From: Deltaproteobacteria bacterium | Lineage (GTDB): Bacteria; Myxococcota; Myxococcia; SLRQ01 | Reading direction: 5' to 3' | DNA length: 64,000 nucleotides | Assembly (NCBI GenBank): GCA_029210625.1 | Contig: JARGFU010000006.1 | Location: forward strand, 124,001 to 188,000 | Shown here: in pieces, positions 23,258 to 32,329 of the stretch | Numbering within the stretch: position 1 is the first letter of the stretch | Layout: the number at the start of each line of letters is the position of its first letter | Translations under genes and position numbers: made by a program | The notes under the pieces: model-generated | The model's input: the letters and a program-made list of their open reading frames with translations, nothing else | Databases searched by the model: none | Told to the model about the DNA's origin: nothing

Positions 23258-23779
23258 GTGAGCACCGCAAGCGCCTTTTCGCCCCTGGGTATTCGCATCG
23301 TGACCGTCTCGGACAGCCGGGGCGTGGCCGAGGATCGCTCCGGGGACCTTCTCATCGGCCGCCTCGAGGCGGCGGGGCATCGCCTCGTCGAACGCCGGAT
23401 CGTGAAGGACGAGCAGCCGGCCATCGAGGCCGCGCTGCGCGAGGGGATCGAGGATCCCGAGACCGAGGTCGTCATCGCCACCGGCGGCACCGGCATCACC
23501 GGCCGGGACGTGACCCCCGAGGCGCTTGAGGCCGTCTGGGAGAAGGCGCTGCCCGGCTTCGGTGAGCTCTTCCGTCAGCAGTCGGTCCCGAAGATCGGCA
23601 CGGCCGCGATGCTCTCCCGGGCCTGCGCCGGGGTGGCCCGCGGCACCCTGCTCTTCGCTCTGCCCGGCTCGACCGGGGGCTGCGCCGACGCCTGGGACGG
23701 GATCCTCTCGGCGCAGCTCGACAACACCACCAAGCCCTGCAGCCTGGCGACGCTCCTGCCTCGCCTCCAGGAGGTCTGA
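23258..23779 (+). CDS. moaB: molybdenum cofactor biosynthesis protein MoaB/Mog family
   Basis: The protein has 173 residues. Typical MoaB/Mog motifs are seen: IRIVTVSDSR, EDRSGDLLIGRLEAAGH, VVIATGGTGITGRDVTPEA and the LPGSTGGCADAW site. The protein adenylylates molybdopterin or binds it in the MoCo pathway in the cytoplasm. GTG at 23258 is used, with AAGAGG upstream. The next gene follows after four bases with AGGAGGT overlapping the end, so they form one unit. Confidence 0.9.
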   Translation: MSTASAFSPLGIRIVTVSDSRGVAEDRSGDLLIGRLEAAGHRLVERRIVKDEQPAIEAALREGIEDPETEVVIATGGTGITGRDVTPEALEAVWEKALPGFGELFRQQSVPKIGTAAMLSRACAGVARGTLLFALPGSTGGCADAWDGILSAQLDNTTKPCSLATLLPRLQEV

Positions 23780-23783
23780 TCCC

Positions 23784-24221
23784 ATGCCCGAGTACAAGGA
23801 CGAAGCCGATCTCCGCCGCATCCTCACCGAGGCGCGCACCATCGCGGTGCTCGGCGCCCACCCCCGCGAGGAGCGCCCGGCCCACTACGTCCCGGCCTAC
23901 CTGAAGCAGGCGGGCTACCGGGTGCTGCCGGTGAACGCGCCGAAGGCCGGGGAGACCCTCTTCGGCGAGACGGTGCGAGCCCGCCTCGACGAGCTGAAGG
24001 AGCCCGTCGACATCGTCGACGTCTTCCGCCGCGCCGACGCGCTGCCCGGGCACCTCGAGGAGATCCTGGCCATGGAGCCGAGGCCGAAGCTGGTCTGGCT
24101 GCAGCAGGGGATCTGGAACGGCGACTTCTGCGCCAGGCTCCTCGAGGCCGGCATCGACGTGGTGCAGAACCGCTGCACCTACGCGGAGCATCGGCGGATG
24201 GGGATCCCGAAGATCGCCTAG
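23784..24221 (+). CDS. CoA-binding domain protein (YccU-like)
   Basis: The protein has 145 residues. The single domain matches the CoA_binding_2 fold: [34 protein letters not shown]-like, then [32 protein letters not shown] and the final [13 protein letters not shown]. These proteins bind CoA in the Rossmann cleft; the physiological role is unknown. AGGAGGT lies in the end of moaB and decides the ATG at 23784. Its TAG stop shares a CTAG with the stop of the convergent VOC gene. Confidence 0.87.
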   Translation: MPEYKDEADLRRILTEARTIAVLGAHPREERPAHYVPAYLKQAGYRVLPVNAPKAGETLFGETVRARLDELKEPVDIVDVFRRADALPGHLEEILAMEPRPKLVWLQQGIWNGDFCARLLEAGIDVVQNRCTYAEHRRMGIPKIA

Positions 24222-24667
24222 CGGCCCTCCGGGGCCTGGACCAGTTCGATCAGGACGCCGACCCCCCCGTGGGGCTTCTCGTCGTTGCCCTTGGGGTGGA
24301 TGAAGCAGACGTCGTGGCCGGCGGCGCCCTTGCGGATGCCGCCCGGCGTGAAGCGCACCCCCTGCTCGTCGAGCCAGGCCACGGCCGCGGGGAGGTCGTC
24401 CACCCAGAGTCCGATGTGGTTGAGGGCGGGGTCGTGCACCTTCGGGCGCCCCTCGGGATCGATGGGGGTCATCAGGTCGATCTCGACCCTCGCCTCGCCC
24501 TCGCCCACGGTGGCGATGACCTCGTCCACGTTCTCCTTCTCGCTCCGGTAGCGGCCGTGCTCCGAGAGGCCGAGGAGGGTGAGCCAGAGGTGGGAGAGGG
24601 CGTCGGCGTCGCCGGAGCCCACGGCGACCTGCTGCAGCCCGAGGATCTTGAAGGGGCGTTCGCTCAT
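24218..24667 (-). CDS. VOC-family (glyoxalase-fold) protein, methylmalonyl-CoA epimerase-like
   Basis: The protein has 149 residues and two beta-alpha-beta-beta-beta units. [16 protein letters not shown] opens the first, [24 protein letters not shown] the second, and [10 protein letters not shown] closes. The metal ligands are His in NHIGL and Glu in LIELVQ, plus Glu in the first unit; the usual first His is replaced by Gln in LQQVAV. It may be a methylmalonyl-CoA epimerase relative or a diverged VOC enzyme. The 3' end overlaps the convergent gene by four bases. Confidence 0.75.
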   Translation of the reverse strand: MSERPFKILGLQQVAVGSGDADALSHLWLTLLGLSEHGRYRSEKENVDEVIATVGEGEARVEIDLMTPIDPEGRPKVHDPALNHIGLWVDDLPAAVAWLDEQGVRFTPGGIRKGAAGHDVCFIHPKGNDEKPHGGVGVLIELVQAPEGR

Positions 24668-24718
24668 GGTGTGGGTAGATAGCCTGGCGGCGGCCTTCGC
24701 GGTATCTCCTGGGGTGCG

Positions 24719-26089
24719 ATGTCCGGAAAGCGACAGAGGATCTCCGGCTGGGGCGGCGTCCCGGAGGCCGAGACCGAGCTGCACCGCCCCGAGCGGATCG
24801 CCGAGCTCGTGGGCCTCGCCCGCGCCGGCGAGGCGCGCATCCCCCGGGGGCTCGGCCGCGCCTACGGTGACGCGGCCTTCCTCGGCGGCGGCCGGACGGT
24901 GCTCCTCGAGCGCCTCGATCGGCTGCTGGCCATCGAGGAGGAGGGCGACGAGGTCTTCGTCCGGGCCGAGGCCGGGACGCGCCTCGATCGGTTGATCGAC
25001 GCCGTCCTGCCCCGGGGGCTCTTCCCCGCGGTGGTGCCGGGCACCGCCGAGGTGACCCTCGGGGGCATGGTGGCCGCCGACGTCCACGGAAAGAACCACC
25101 ACCGGGACGGCGCGGTCTCGAACCACGTCCCCGAGCTGGGCCTGATCGGGCCCGACGGCGCGCGCCACACGATCTCGGCGCGCGCGCAGGACGAGCTCTT
25201 CTGGTCCACCTTCGGGGGCATGGGGCTCACCGGCTTCATCGAGTGGGTGCGGCTGCGGCTGGTGCGGGTGCCGAGCGCCTACTTCTCGGTGGACCTCGAG
25301 CGCAGCCCCGACCTCTCCACCAGCCTCGCGCGCTTCACCGATGACGACGACGCCTATGGCTTCTCGGTCTCGTGGATCGACTGCCTCGCCCGGGGCAGCA
25401 GCCTCGGCCGCGGGGTGCTGATGCGGGGCAACTGGCTGCCCGCCGAGGACCTGCCGGCGAAGCTGCGGGACGAACCCTACCGGGTGGCGAGGAAGCCCCT
25501 CGAGCCGAGGGTGCCCCTGATGCCCCCCGTGAGCCTGGTCAACCCGCTGACCATGCGGGCCTTCAACGAGGCCTTCTACCGCAAGCACCCGCGGAAGCGC
25601 GCCGGGGTCGTCCAGGGCTACTCCGACTTCTTCTTCCCCCTGGACTGGGTGAGGGACTGGAACCGGATCTACGGGCCGGGGGGCTTCCAGCAGTACCAGT
25701 TCGTGGTGCCCTTCGAGACGGCCGAGGCGGCGCTGGTGCAGGTGCTGGAGCGCATCTCCGCGGCGGGCGTGGCCTCCTTCCTGGCCGTCCTCAAGCAGAT
25801 GGGGCCGGGGCAGCCCAGGGCCCGGCTCTCCTTCCCCCAGCCGGGCGTGATCCTGGCCCTCGACCTGCCTCACCGCGGCGTCGAGACCGACGCGCTCCTC
25901 GAGGAGCTCGACCGGAGGGTGCTCGAGCACGGGGGCCGTCTCTACCTGGCCAAGGACGCGCGGATGAGCGCGGCGACCTTCCGGGCGATGTACCCCGAGC
26001 TGCCGGCCTGGCAGGAGGTGAAGGCGAAGATCGACCCCGAGGGGCGCTTCGTCTCGGACCTCGCCCGCCGGCTGGAGCTGATGCCATGA
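24719..26089 (+). CDS. DprE1-like FAD-dependent decaprenylphosphoryl-ribose oxidase homologue
   Basis: The protein has 456 residues. The FAD-binding PCMH domain begins [13 protein letters not shown] and includes [12 protein letters not shown] and the DprE1 signature [16 protein letters not shown] (about residue 125). The C-terminal substrate domain has [10 protein letters not shown], then [15 protein letters not shown], and [11 protein letters not shown], whose Lys412 matches the catalytic Lys of mycobacterial DprE1. The residue aligned with the drug-reactive Cys of DprE1 is Ala380. The next gene is a DprE2-like reductase with a 4-base overlap, so the pair should epimerise C2 of a polyprenyl-phosphoryl ribose to arabinose. 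The sugar-lipid identity is inferred. Confidence 0.85.
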   Translation: MSGKRQRISGWGGVPEAETELHRPERIAELVGLARAGEARIPRGLGRAYGDAAFLGGGRTVLLERLDRLLAIEEEGDEVFVRAEAGTRLDRLIDAVLPRGLFPAVVPGTAEVTLGGMVAADVHGKNHHRDGAVSNHVPELGLIGPDGARHTISARAQDELFWSTFGGMGLTGFIEWVRLRLVRVPSAYFSVDLERSPDLSTSLARFTDDDDAYGFSVSWIDCLARGSSLGRGVLMRGNWLPAEDLPAKLRDEPYRVARKPLEPRVPLMPPVSLVNPLTMRAFNEAFYRKHPRKRAGVVQGYSDFFFPLDWVRDWNRIYGPGGFQQYQFVVPFETAEAALVQVLERISAAGVASFLAVLKQMGPGQPRARLSFPQPGVILALDLPHRGVETDALLEELDRRVLEHGGRLYLAKDARMSAATFRAMYPELPAWQEVKAKIDPEGRFVSDLARRLELMP

Positions 26090-26826
26090 GCGGGACCGTG
26101 CTGATCCTGGGGGCCACCTCTCCCATCGCCCGCGGGGTGGCGGAGGCCTTCGCCCGCCGGGGTCACCCCCTCTGCCTGGCCGCCCGCTCCCTCGAGGAGG
26201 CCGAGCGCCTGGCCCGGGACCTCGAGCTGCGCTTCGGCATCGAGACCGGCGCGCGGGCCTTCGAGGCCGAGGCCGTGGAGACCCACCGGGACCTCCTCGA
26301 GGCCGTGGACGCCTGCCGGGACGGGCTCGGGGGCGTGGTGCTGGCCTTCGGAGCCCTCGGCGACGCCGAGGAGGCAGCCCGGGACTTCGAGGCGGCGGCC
26401 CACCTGATCGACGTGAACTACCGCGGGGCCGTCTCGGTCCTCACCCACGCCGCCGAGCTCCTGGAGCAGAAGGGCCACGGCTTCCTCGCCGTCCTCTCCT
26501 CGGTGGCCGGCGACCGGGGCCGCAAGTCGAACTACGTCTACGGCTCGGCGAAGGCCGGGCTGACGGCCTACACCCAGGGCCTGCGCGGCCGTCTCCACCC
26601 GGCCGGGGTGCGGGTGCTCACCGTGAAGCCGGGCTTCGTGGACACCGCGATGACCTTCGGCAAGCCGGGGGTCTTCGCCGTCGCGGATCCGCGCCGGGTG
26701 GGGGAGGGGATCGTCCGGGCCCTCGAGCGGGGCGAGGACGTGGTCTACCTGCCTCGCTTCTGGCGCGGGATCATGACCGTGCTGCGGCACGTGCCCGAGG
26801 TCATCTTCAAGCGCCTCGATCTCTAG
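26086..26826 (+). CDS. DprE2-like short-chain dehydrogenase/reductase
   Basis: The protein has 246 residues. The SDR features are [13 protein letters not shown] (cofactor glycine motif), NYRG, the SSVAG segment with the catalytic Ser, and YVYGSAKAG with Tyr and Lys. It closes with the [14 protein letters not shown] block typical of DprE2-type reductases, and a C-terminal hydrophobic tail. In mycobacteria DprE2 reduces the 2-keto intermediate made by DprE1. The ATG overlaps the DprE1-like stop by four bases. A different keto-sugar or keto-lipid reductase is possible but the tight pairing supports DprE2. Confidence 0.82.
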   Translation: MSGTVLILGATSPIARGVAEAFARRGHPLCLAARSLEEAERLARDLELRFGIETGARAFEAEAVETHRDLLEAVDACRDGLGGVVLAFGALGDAEEAARDFEAAAHLIDVNYRGAVSVLTHAAELLEQKGHGFLAVLSSVAGDRGRKSNYVYGSAKAGLTAYTQGLRGRLHPAGVRVLTVKPGFVDTAMTFGKPGVFAVADPRRVGEGIVRALERGEDVVYLPRFWRGIMTVLRHVPEVIFKRLDL

Positions 26827-26836
26827 GCCGGCCCCT

Positions 26837-27814
26837 TCAGGACCCCGGCGGGAGCGGGGCGATGAGCAGGGCGTCGAGCTCGAAGAGGGGCACCAGCACC
26901 CGCGCCCGCCGGGCGTCGTAGCCGAGGTCGGCCGGGGACTGGAGGTCCTCCAGCAGCGGCACGAAGGGTCCGGCGGCGGGGCCGGCGAAGATCGTCCGGG
27001 CCTCCCAGCTGGAGATCAGGAGCTGCCCCTCGGGGGTCGCGACGATCCCGTCGAGGCGGCCCGCCGGGAGCTCCAGGACGCGGGTCTTCTTCCCCTCCTC
27101 GATGGCGTAGAGCTCCTTGGCGCCGAAGGTGACGACCCGGAGGGTCTCGCTCTCCCAGCAGAGGCCGTTGGGGCGGTTCAGCTCGGTGCTCTTCACCAGC
27201 GGGGCGTGGCGATCGGGGCCCTCGATGCGGTGGATGGCGTCGGTGCCGGAGGGGCCGAAGCCCTCGGGGCCGATCATCATGCCCATGTCCGAGACGTAGA
27301 GGGCGCCGTCGGGGCCGACGGTGAGGTCGTTGAGGAAGGTGGCGCCCACGATCTGGAACGCCCCCCGGGGATCGCCGGTCTTCAGGTCGAAGCGGCGGAC
27401 GTGATCGATGTCGGTCACGTAGAGCAGGCCCTCGCTGATGGCCATGCCCTTGGGGGCGTTCAGGGTCACGTCCTCCCTCGCGCCGTCGATCCACTTCAGC
27501 TCCTTCACCTTCCCCTCGGGGGTGACGCGGGAGATGAAGCCGTTGTCGTCGACGCCCAGGGGGGAGCCGTTGATGTTGCTGACCAGGTAGAGGTCGGCGG
27601 CGTCGTCGTGGAGCACCGACTCGGGGGTGGCGAAGCCCACGCCCTCCAGGCGGAGCCCCCCGGCCGGCGCGGCGGCCTTCTCGGCGGCCGGGGCGGCCTC
27701 CACCGCGGGCGCCTCGCCCGGGGCGTCGGGCCGGGGGGCCGGCTCGCCCTTCGGGCAGCCGGTGAGGGTGAGCAGGGAGAGGCCGAGGGTGAGCAGGGCA
27801 AGCGTCTGGCGCAT
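26837..27814 (-). CDS. lipoprotein with SMP-30/gluconolactonase-like beta-propeller
   Basis: The protein has 325 residues. The lipoprotein signal (LTLTGC) is followed by an Ala/Pro linker (22-55) and a six-bladed propeller-like chain: blades contain VSNINGSPLGVDDNGFI, GMAISEGLLYVTDIDHVRRFD, FLNDLTVGPDGALYVSDMG, RPNGLCWESETLRVVT and RLDGIVATPEGQLLISSW. The Asn-Asp / Pro-Asn-Gly-Leu turns match SMP-30/gluconolactonase metal sites. AGGAGG before the ATG at 27814 fixes the start. It may be a periplasmic lactonase or a binding propeller. Confidence 0.8.
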   Translation of the reverse strand: MRQTLALLTLGLSLLTLTGCPKGEPAPRPDAPGEAPAVEAAPAAEKAAAPAGGLRLEGVGFATPESVLHDDAADLYLVSNINGSPLGVDDNGFISRVTPEGKVKELKWIDGAREDVTLNAPKGMAISEGLLYVTDIDHVRRFDLKTGDPRGAFQIVGATFLNDLTVGPDGALYVSDMGMMIGPEGFGPSGTDAIHRIEGPDRHAPLVKSTELNRPNGLCWESETLRVVTFGAKELYAIEEGKKTRVLELPAGRLDGIVATPEGQLLISSWEARTIFAGPAAGPFVPLLEDLQSPADLGYDARRARVLVPLFELDALLIAPLPPGS

Positions 27815-27926
27815 CAGGTTTTCTCCTCCTGGAGGGCAGGCATAGGCCGGCCGGGGCCCGGAGGGCCAGGCCAACGGGACGCTGGCGCCGCCCGGCCGAA
27901 AGCCCGTAATCTCCCGGCGTGGGTCC

Positions 27927-29525
27927 ATGACAGCGTCGAACTCCACATCCGGGAAGCGCCGCCAGATCGCGCGCATCGTTCTGGGGGCCGGGCTGATCCT
28001 CCTGCCGCTGGGGATCTCGGCCTACAAGATCTTCGCGCTGGGCTACGACCTCACCGACATCCTCCCGCAGCGGCGCTACCGGGTGACCTACGACCTGCGG
28101 CTCGACGGCCAGGACGAGGCGGTGCGGGTGCGCACCTACCTGCCGGGCTCGGACACGCGCCAGGAGATCACCCAGGAGCAGGATCACTCCCCGGGCTTCC
28201 ACCTGGAGGTGGAGTCGAGCGAGCAGGGGCGAGAGGCGGTCTGGAGCGCGGCGCGGGGCCGGGACGGCGCCCGCATCGAGCACGCCTTCTCCGTGACCCT
28301 GCGGCCGGTGCGCTTCGCGATCGATCCGGCCCTGGAGGTGCCCACCCGCTATCCCGACTCCCTCTCGCCCTACCTCGCCCCGGAGGAGGCGATCCAGGTG
28401 GGGGCACCGGAGATCCAGGCGGTCCTCGAGGAGATCGGCGCCGACGAGGGCACGGTCCTCGAGCGGCTCCGGAAGATCCACGAGCGGACGGCCTCGCTCG
28501 GGGCGCGCCCCTTCAAGGGCCTCACCGACGCCCTCACCGCGCTGCGCCTGGGGGAGGCGAGCTGTAACGGGAAGAGCCGGCTCTTCGTCGCGCTGGCGCG
28601 CACGGCCGGCATCCCGGCGCGGCTGGTCGGGGGTCTGATCCTCGACGCCGGCACCAAGAAGACCTCGCACCAGTGGGTGGAGGCCTGGGTGGGGGGGCAC
28701 TGGGTCCCCTTCGGCCCCACCAACGGACACTTCGCCGAGCTGCCCGAGCGCTACCTCACCCTCTACCGGGGGGACGCCGCGCTCTTCCGCCACACCCGGG
28801 ACATCAACTTCGACTACCGCTTCCACGTGAGCCGCGCGCTGGTGCCCTCGCCGGCGGCCCGCACCTGGCTGCCGGCCTTCAACGTCTGGGCGCTCTTCGA
28901 GCGGCTGGGGCTCTCCTTCGCCCTGCTGCGGACGGTGCTGATGTTGCCCCTCGGCGCGCTCCTGGTGGTGCTCTTCCGCAACGTGGTGGGGATGCCCACC
29001 TACGGCACCTTCCTGCCGGCCCTGCTGGCGGCCGGCGCCGGGCTCACCGGCCCGGGCTGGGGCGTGGCCGGGTTGCTGATCGTGGTGGGCTGCGTGGCGG
29101 CGGTGCGCTGGGTCTTCCACCGGCTGCAGCTCCTGCACTCACCGATGCTGGCGATCCTCCTCGCCGCGGTGACCAGCAGCATCCTCGCCACGGCGTTGCT
29201 CGCCGATCACCTCCAGCTCGGACGCCTCGCCTACGTCACCGCCTTCCCCATCGCGGTCCTCGCGATCACCGCCGAGCGCTTCTACCTCTCCCTCGTCGAG
29301 CGTGGCAGCCGGGAGGCCCTCCTCCACCTCGGGGGGACGATGGTGGTGATGCTGGCCTGCTACGTGGTGATGACCTCCCTGGCCTTCCAGGTGCTGATCA
29401 TCGGCTTCCCGGAGGTGCTCCTCCTGGTCGTCGCCGCCGACGTCTACCTCGGCCGCTGGGTGGGGATGCGCCTCTTCGAGTACCTGCGCTTCCGTCGGCT
29501 CCTGGCGCCGGAGGGCGAGGCGTGA
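27927..29525 (+). CDS. inactive transglutaminase-like protein with 7-TM domain (UUP1 family)
   Basis: The protein has 532 residues. One N-terminal membrane helix (about 14-32) is followed by an exported region of about 290 residues holding a transglutaminase-like domain: EASCNGKSRLFVALARTAG with Cys213, SHQWVEAW with His248, but WVPFGPTNG where the usual catalytic Asp is Gly263. From about 320 to 515 there are roughly seven membrane helices. This is the arrangement of the inactive-transglutaminase/7TM family that occurs beside an ATP-grasp ligase. The stop overlaps that ligase by four bases. It is probably a membrane scaffold or receptor for a peptide-tagging system. Confidence 0.82.
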   Translation: MTASNSTSGKRRQIARIVLGAGLILLPLGISAYKIFALGYDLTDILPQRRYRVTYDLRLDGQDEAVRVRTYLPGSDTRQEITQEQDHSPGFHLEVESSEQGREAVWSAARGRDGARIEHAFSVTLRPVRFAIDPALEVPTRYPDSLSPYLAPEEAIQVGAPEIQAVLEEIGADEGTVLERLRKIHERTASLGARPFKGLTDALTALRLGEASCNGKSRLFVALARTAGIPARLVGGLILDAGTKKTSHQWVEAWVGGHWVPFGPTNGHFAELPERYLTLYRGDAALFRHTRDINFDYRFHVSRALVPSPAARTWLPAFNVWALFERLGLSFALLRTVLMLPLGALLVVLFRNVVGMPTYGTFLPALLAAGAGLTGPGWGVAGLLIVVGCVAAVRWVFHRLQLLHSPMLAILLAAVTSSILATALLADHLQLGRLAYVTAFPIAVLAITAERFYLSLVERGSREALLHLGGTMVVMLACYVVMTSLAFQVLIIGFPEVLLLVVAADVYLGRWVGMRLFEYLRFRRLLAPEGEA

Positions 29526-30412
29526 GGTCGCTCTTCTCCGGGCTCGAGGCCCTGGTGAAGCGCCGCGCCCGGGTCATCGGGATGAACCGGCGCAACGTGG
29601 AGCTGGTCTACCCGCACAACCGCCGGATGGACTACCCGCTGGCGGACGACAAGCTCCTGACCAAGGAGGTGCTCGCCGCGGCGGGGGTGCCCACCCCCGA
29701 GGTGATCGCCATCTGCGAGGCCCTCCACCGGGTGCCGGCCACCCTGGCCGCGCTCCGGGGACGCTCTCACTTCGTGGTGAAGCCCGCCCGGGGCAGCGGC
29801 GGCGACGGCATCCTGGTGGTGGACGAGGCCCTCGAGGGCGGCGGCTGGCGGCGGGGCCCCGAGCGGATCGTGGACGAGGACGAGCTGCGCCGGCACCTGG
29901 GGGACATCGTCTTCGGGGCCTACGCCAAGGACCGCGAGGATCGGGCCTTCGTCGAGGAGAAGGTGCGGGCCGATCCCGTCCTCGGGCGGCTCTTCCCCGG
30001 CGCCCTCTGCGACATCCGGGTGTTGATGCTGGAGGGCCGGGTGCTCATGGTGATGGTGCGGGTGCCCACCCGGCGCTCCGGCGGCCGCGCGAACCTCCAC
30101 CAGGGCGGCGTCGGGCTGGCGGTCGATCTCGAGGACGGCGAGCTCGTCCGGGGGCTCTGTGGCGGCAAGGTGATCACCACCCACCCCGACACCGGAGAGC
30201 CCCTGCTGGGGACGCGGATCCCCGCCTGGGAGGAGATCCTGGAGGTCGCTCGCCGGACGGCGGCGGCCGTGCCGCTGGGCTACCTGGGGATCGACCTGGT
30301 GGTCGACGCCGAGCGTGGCCCGCTCGTGCTCGAGATCAACGCCCGTCCGGGGCTGGAGATCCAGAACGTCCACGGCCGCGGCCTGGCGCAGATCGTGGAG
30401 GCCGGCCCGTGA
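29522..30412 (+). CDS. alpha-L-glutamate-ligase-like ATP-grasp protein
   Basis: The protein has 296 residues. The N-terminus has the family motif IGMNRRNVELVYPHNRR; the ATP-grasp core includes FVVKPARGSGGDGILVVD for the ATP lid, VEEKV, CDIRVLMLEG, RVPTRRSGGRANLHQGGVG and the magnesium residues in LVLEINARPGLEIQN at about 275-285. All nucleotide- and metal-binding residues seem intact. These ligases join an amino acid to a carboxylate using ATP; the substrate in this family is unknown. GTG at 29522 overlaps the upstream stop, and its stop overlaps the TPR gene. Confidence 0.87.
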   Translation: MRSLFSGLEALVKRRARVIGMNRRNVELVYPHNRRMDYPLADDKLLTKEVLAAAGVPTPEVIAICEALHRVPATLAALRGRSHFVVKPARGSGGDGILVVDEALEGGGWRRGPERIVDEDELRRHLGDIVFGAYAKDREDRAFVEEKVRADPVLGRLFPGALCDIRVLMLEGRVLMVMVRVPTRRSGGRANLHQGGVGLAVDLEDGELVRGLCGGKVITTHPDTGEPLLGTRIPAWEEILEVARRTAAAVPLGYLGIDLVVDAERGPLVLEINARPGLEIQNVHGRGLAQIVEAGP

Positions 30413-32319
30413 GCCACCCGCTGGCGGTCAGTCGACTCTGGCCGGTGCTCACGGTGCTCGCCGGCCTGATCACCGGGGCGCTGGTGCTGGAGCGGGTCGC
30501 CGAGGATCGCGCCGCTCAGCCGATGATCGTCACGATCCACGCCGGCGCGGTCATCGATCCCGAGGGCGAGGACGGCGCGGAGGAGGAGCAGCTCGACGAC
30601 GCGATCGTCGATCCCCGGCAGAGCGAGGCCCGCGCGCTCGGGCGCCGGGGCGAGGTGGGGCCAGCGGTCGAGACCCTGCGCGCCGTGGTGGCCGACCACC
30701 CGGAGAGCCCCGCGCCCCGGGCGGAGCTGGCCTTCTGGCTGCTGGAGGCGGGCCAGGTGAGCGAGGCCCTCTCCGCCGTCGACTCGGCCCTCGCCCTGCA
30801 GCCCGACGAGGCGCGCTGGCACCTGCGGCGGGGCATCGCCCTGGGCCGCCTCGGACGCGACGCCGACGCCGAGGCGGCGCTGCGTCGCGCGCTGGAGCTG
30901 CGCGAGACCCTCGACCGGGCGCGGATCCTCCTGGGGGTCCGCCTGCGGCGCCGCGGCGATCTCGACGGAGCCCGGGAGACGCTGCTGCCTGCGACCACGC
31001 GGGGGAGCAACGAGGAGCGCGCGCGAGCCCTGATCGAGCTCGGGCAGGTCCTGCTCCTCGAGGGCCGCAACGACGAGGCCGCCGATCACTTCGAGAGAGG
31101 CCTGAATCTGGCGCCGGCGATCCCCGAGCTGCGGGTTCGGATCGGGCGCGCCTGGATCGCCAGCGGGCGGGGCAAGGAGGCGCGGCGGCGGGGCCTGGCG
31201 GTCCTCGAGAAGGCCGCGGTGCTCGCCCCGGATCTGCCGATGGTCCACGACGCCCTCGGGCGCGCCTACGAGCGGCTGGAGCGCCCGGACGAGGCGCGGT
31301 TGACCTACCTCAAGGCTATCTCCCTGGACGGCGACGACACCTACGCCCGCCGGCGGCTGCTGCGGCTGGAGATGGCCGAGCAGGCCTTCTCCTCCGCGCG
31401 CCGCCAGGTCGAGCGCCTCCTGGAGGTGGACGCCGGCAACCCCGAGCACCACTTCCTGGCGGGGCTGCTCGCCGCGCGGAGCGGCGAGGCCGCAGAGGCC
31501 CGGCAGGCCTACGGTCGCGCCATCGAGCTTCGCGGCGGGCGCTACCCCGAGGCGCACTTCAACCTCGGTGCGCTCGAGCGCCGGGAGGGGAAGCTCGAGG
31601 CCTCCGCGGCGGCCTACCGCGCGGCCGTCGAGCACCGGCCGGACTACAAGGCCGCCATCAACAACCTGGGGCTGGTGCTGGCGGAGGCGGGGCACAACGA
31701 CGAGGCCCTGGCCGCCTTCGACGAAGCCATCGCGCTCGACGCCGACTACGCCATCGCGCACCTCAACCGGGGCAAGCTCCTGACCACGCTCGAGCGCTAC
31801 GACGAGGCCGAGGCCGCCCTGAAGCAGGCGCTGGCCATCCGCGGAGACTACCCGGCCGCCACCCTCGACCTGGGGGTGGTCCACCTGCGCCAGGCGGATC
31901 CGGCCGAGGCGGTGCGGCTCTACCAGGAGCTGGTGGACCATCACCCGCGCTACCTCCTGGGCCGCTACAACCTCGGCCTCGCGCTCCTCCAGGCCCGGAA
32001 GGTCGACGAGGCCCGGAAGAGCTTCGAGAAGGCCCTGGAGCTCGACCCCTCCCACCTGCCCTCCCTGCGCCAGCTCGTCGGTCTCGACCTCGAGCAGGAG
32101 CAGCCGGCCCGGGCCCTGCCTCACCTCCGGGAGATCCTCGACTACGCCCCGGACGACCTCTGGGCCCGCCGCCAGGTGGCTCGCAGCCATGCAGCCCTGG
32201 GCGAGCTCGAGGCCTGCCGGAGGGAGCTGGCGGTCCTCCAGGCCGCCAGCAGCGAGGGTGAGGACGCCGACCTGCAGGCGCTGGTGCAGGCCTGCGCCGA
32301 GCCCGCGCCGGCTCCCTGA
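30409..32319 (+). CDS. periplasmic TPR-repeat protein with N-terminal anchor
   Basis: The protein has 636 residues. A hydrophobic segment at about 9-29 anchors or exports it, followed by a short acidic linker (45-65), and then about 15 TPR units to the end, with many Ala/Leu/Asn-Leu-Gly repeats such as AHFNLGALERREGKLEAS, AINNLGLVLAEAGHNDEALA and AHLNRGKLLTTLERYDEAE. It starts with GTG at 30409 overlapping the ligase stop by four bases, so the three genes 27927-32319 are co-translated. It probably scaffolds the 7-TM/ATP-grasp system in the periplasm. Confidence 0.85.
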   Translation: MSHPLAVSRLWPVLTVLAGLITGALVLERVAEDRAAQPMIVTIHAGAVIDPEGEDGAEEEQLDDAIVDPRQSEARALGRRGEVGPAVETLRAVVADHPESPAPRAELAFWLLEAGQVSEALSAVDSALALQPDEARWHLRRGIALGRLGRDADAEAALRRALELRETLDRARILLGVRLRRRGDLDGARETLLPATTRGSNEERARALIELGQVLLLEGRNDEAADHFERGLNLAPAIPELRVRIGRAWIASGRGKEARRRGLAVLEKAAVLAPDLPMVHDALGRAYERLERPDEARLTYLKAISLDGDDTYARRRLLRLEMAEQAFSSARRQVERLLEVDAGNPEHHFLAGLLAARSGEAAEARQAYGRAIELRGGRYPEAHFNLGALERREGKLEASAAAYRAAVEHRPDYKAAINNLGLVLAEAGHNDEALAAFDEAIALDADYAIAHLNRGKLLTTLERYDEAEAALKQALAIRGDYPAATLDLGVVHLRQADPAEAVRLYQELVDHHPRYLLGRYNLGLALLQARKVDEARKSFEKALELDPSHLPSLRQLVGLDLEQEQPARALPHLREILDYAPDDLWARRQVARSHAALGELEACRRELAVLQAASSEGEDADLQALVQACAEPAPAP

Positions 32320-32329
32320 TCCCCGGGCG

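Noticed and set aside
26823-29138. Long minus-strand open frame opposite the DprE2-like to transglutaminase genes
   Set aside because: It is shadow sequence with repetitive Arg/Pro/Gly composition and no motif; both real genes beneath it are well supported. The same holds for the long plus-strand frame at 50697-53324.
27927-29525. Active transglutaminase or cysteine protease
   Set aside because: Cys213 and His248 are present, but the third catalytic residue is Gly263 rather than Asp, as expected for the inactive family.
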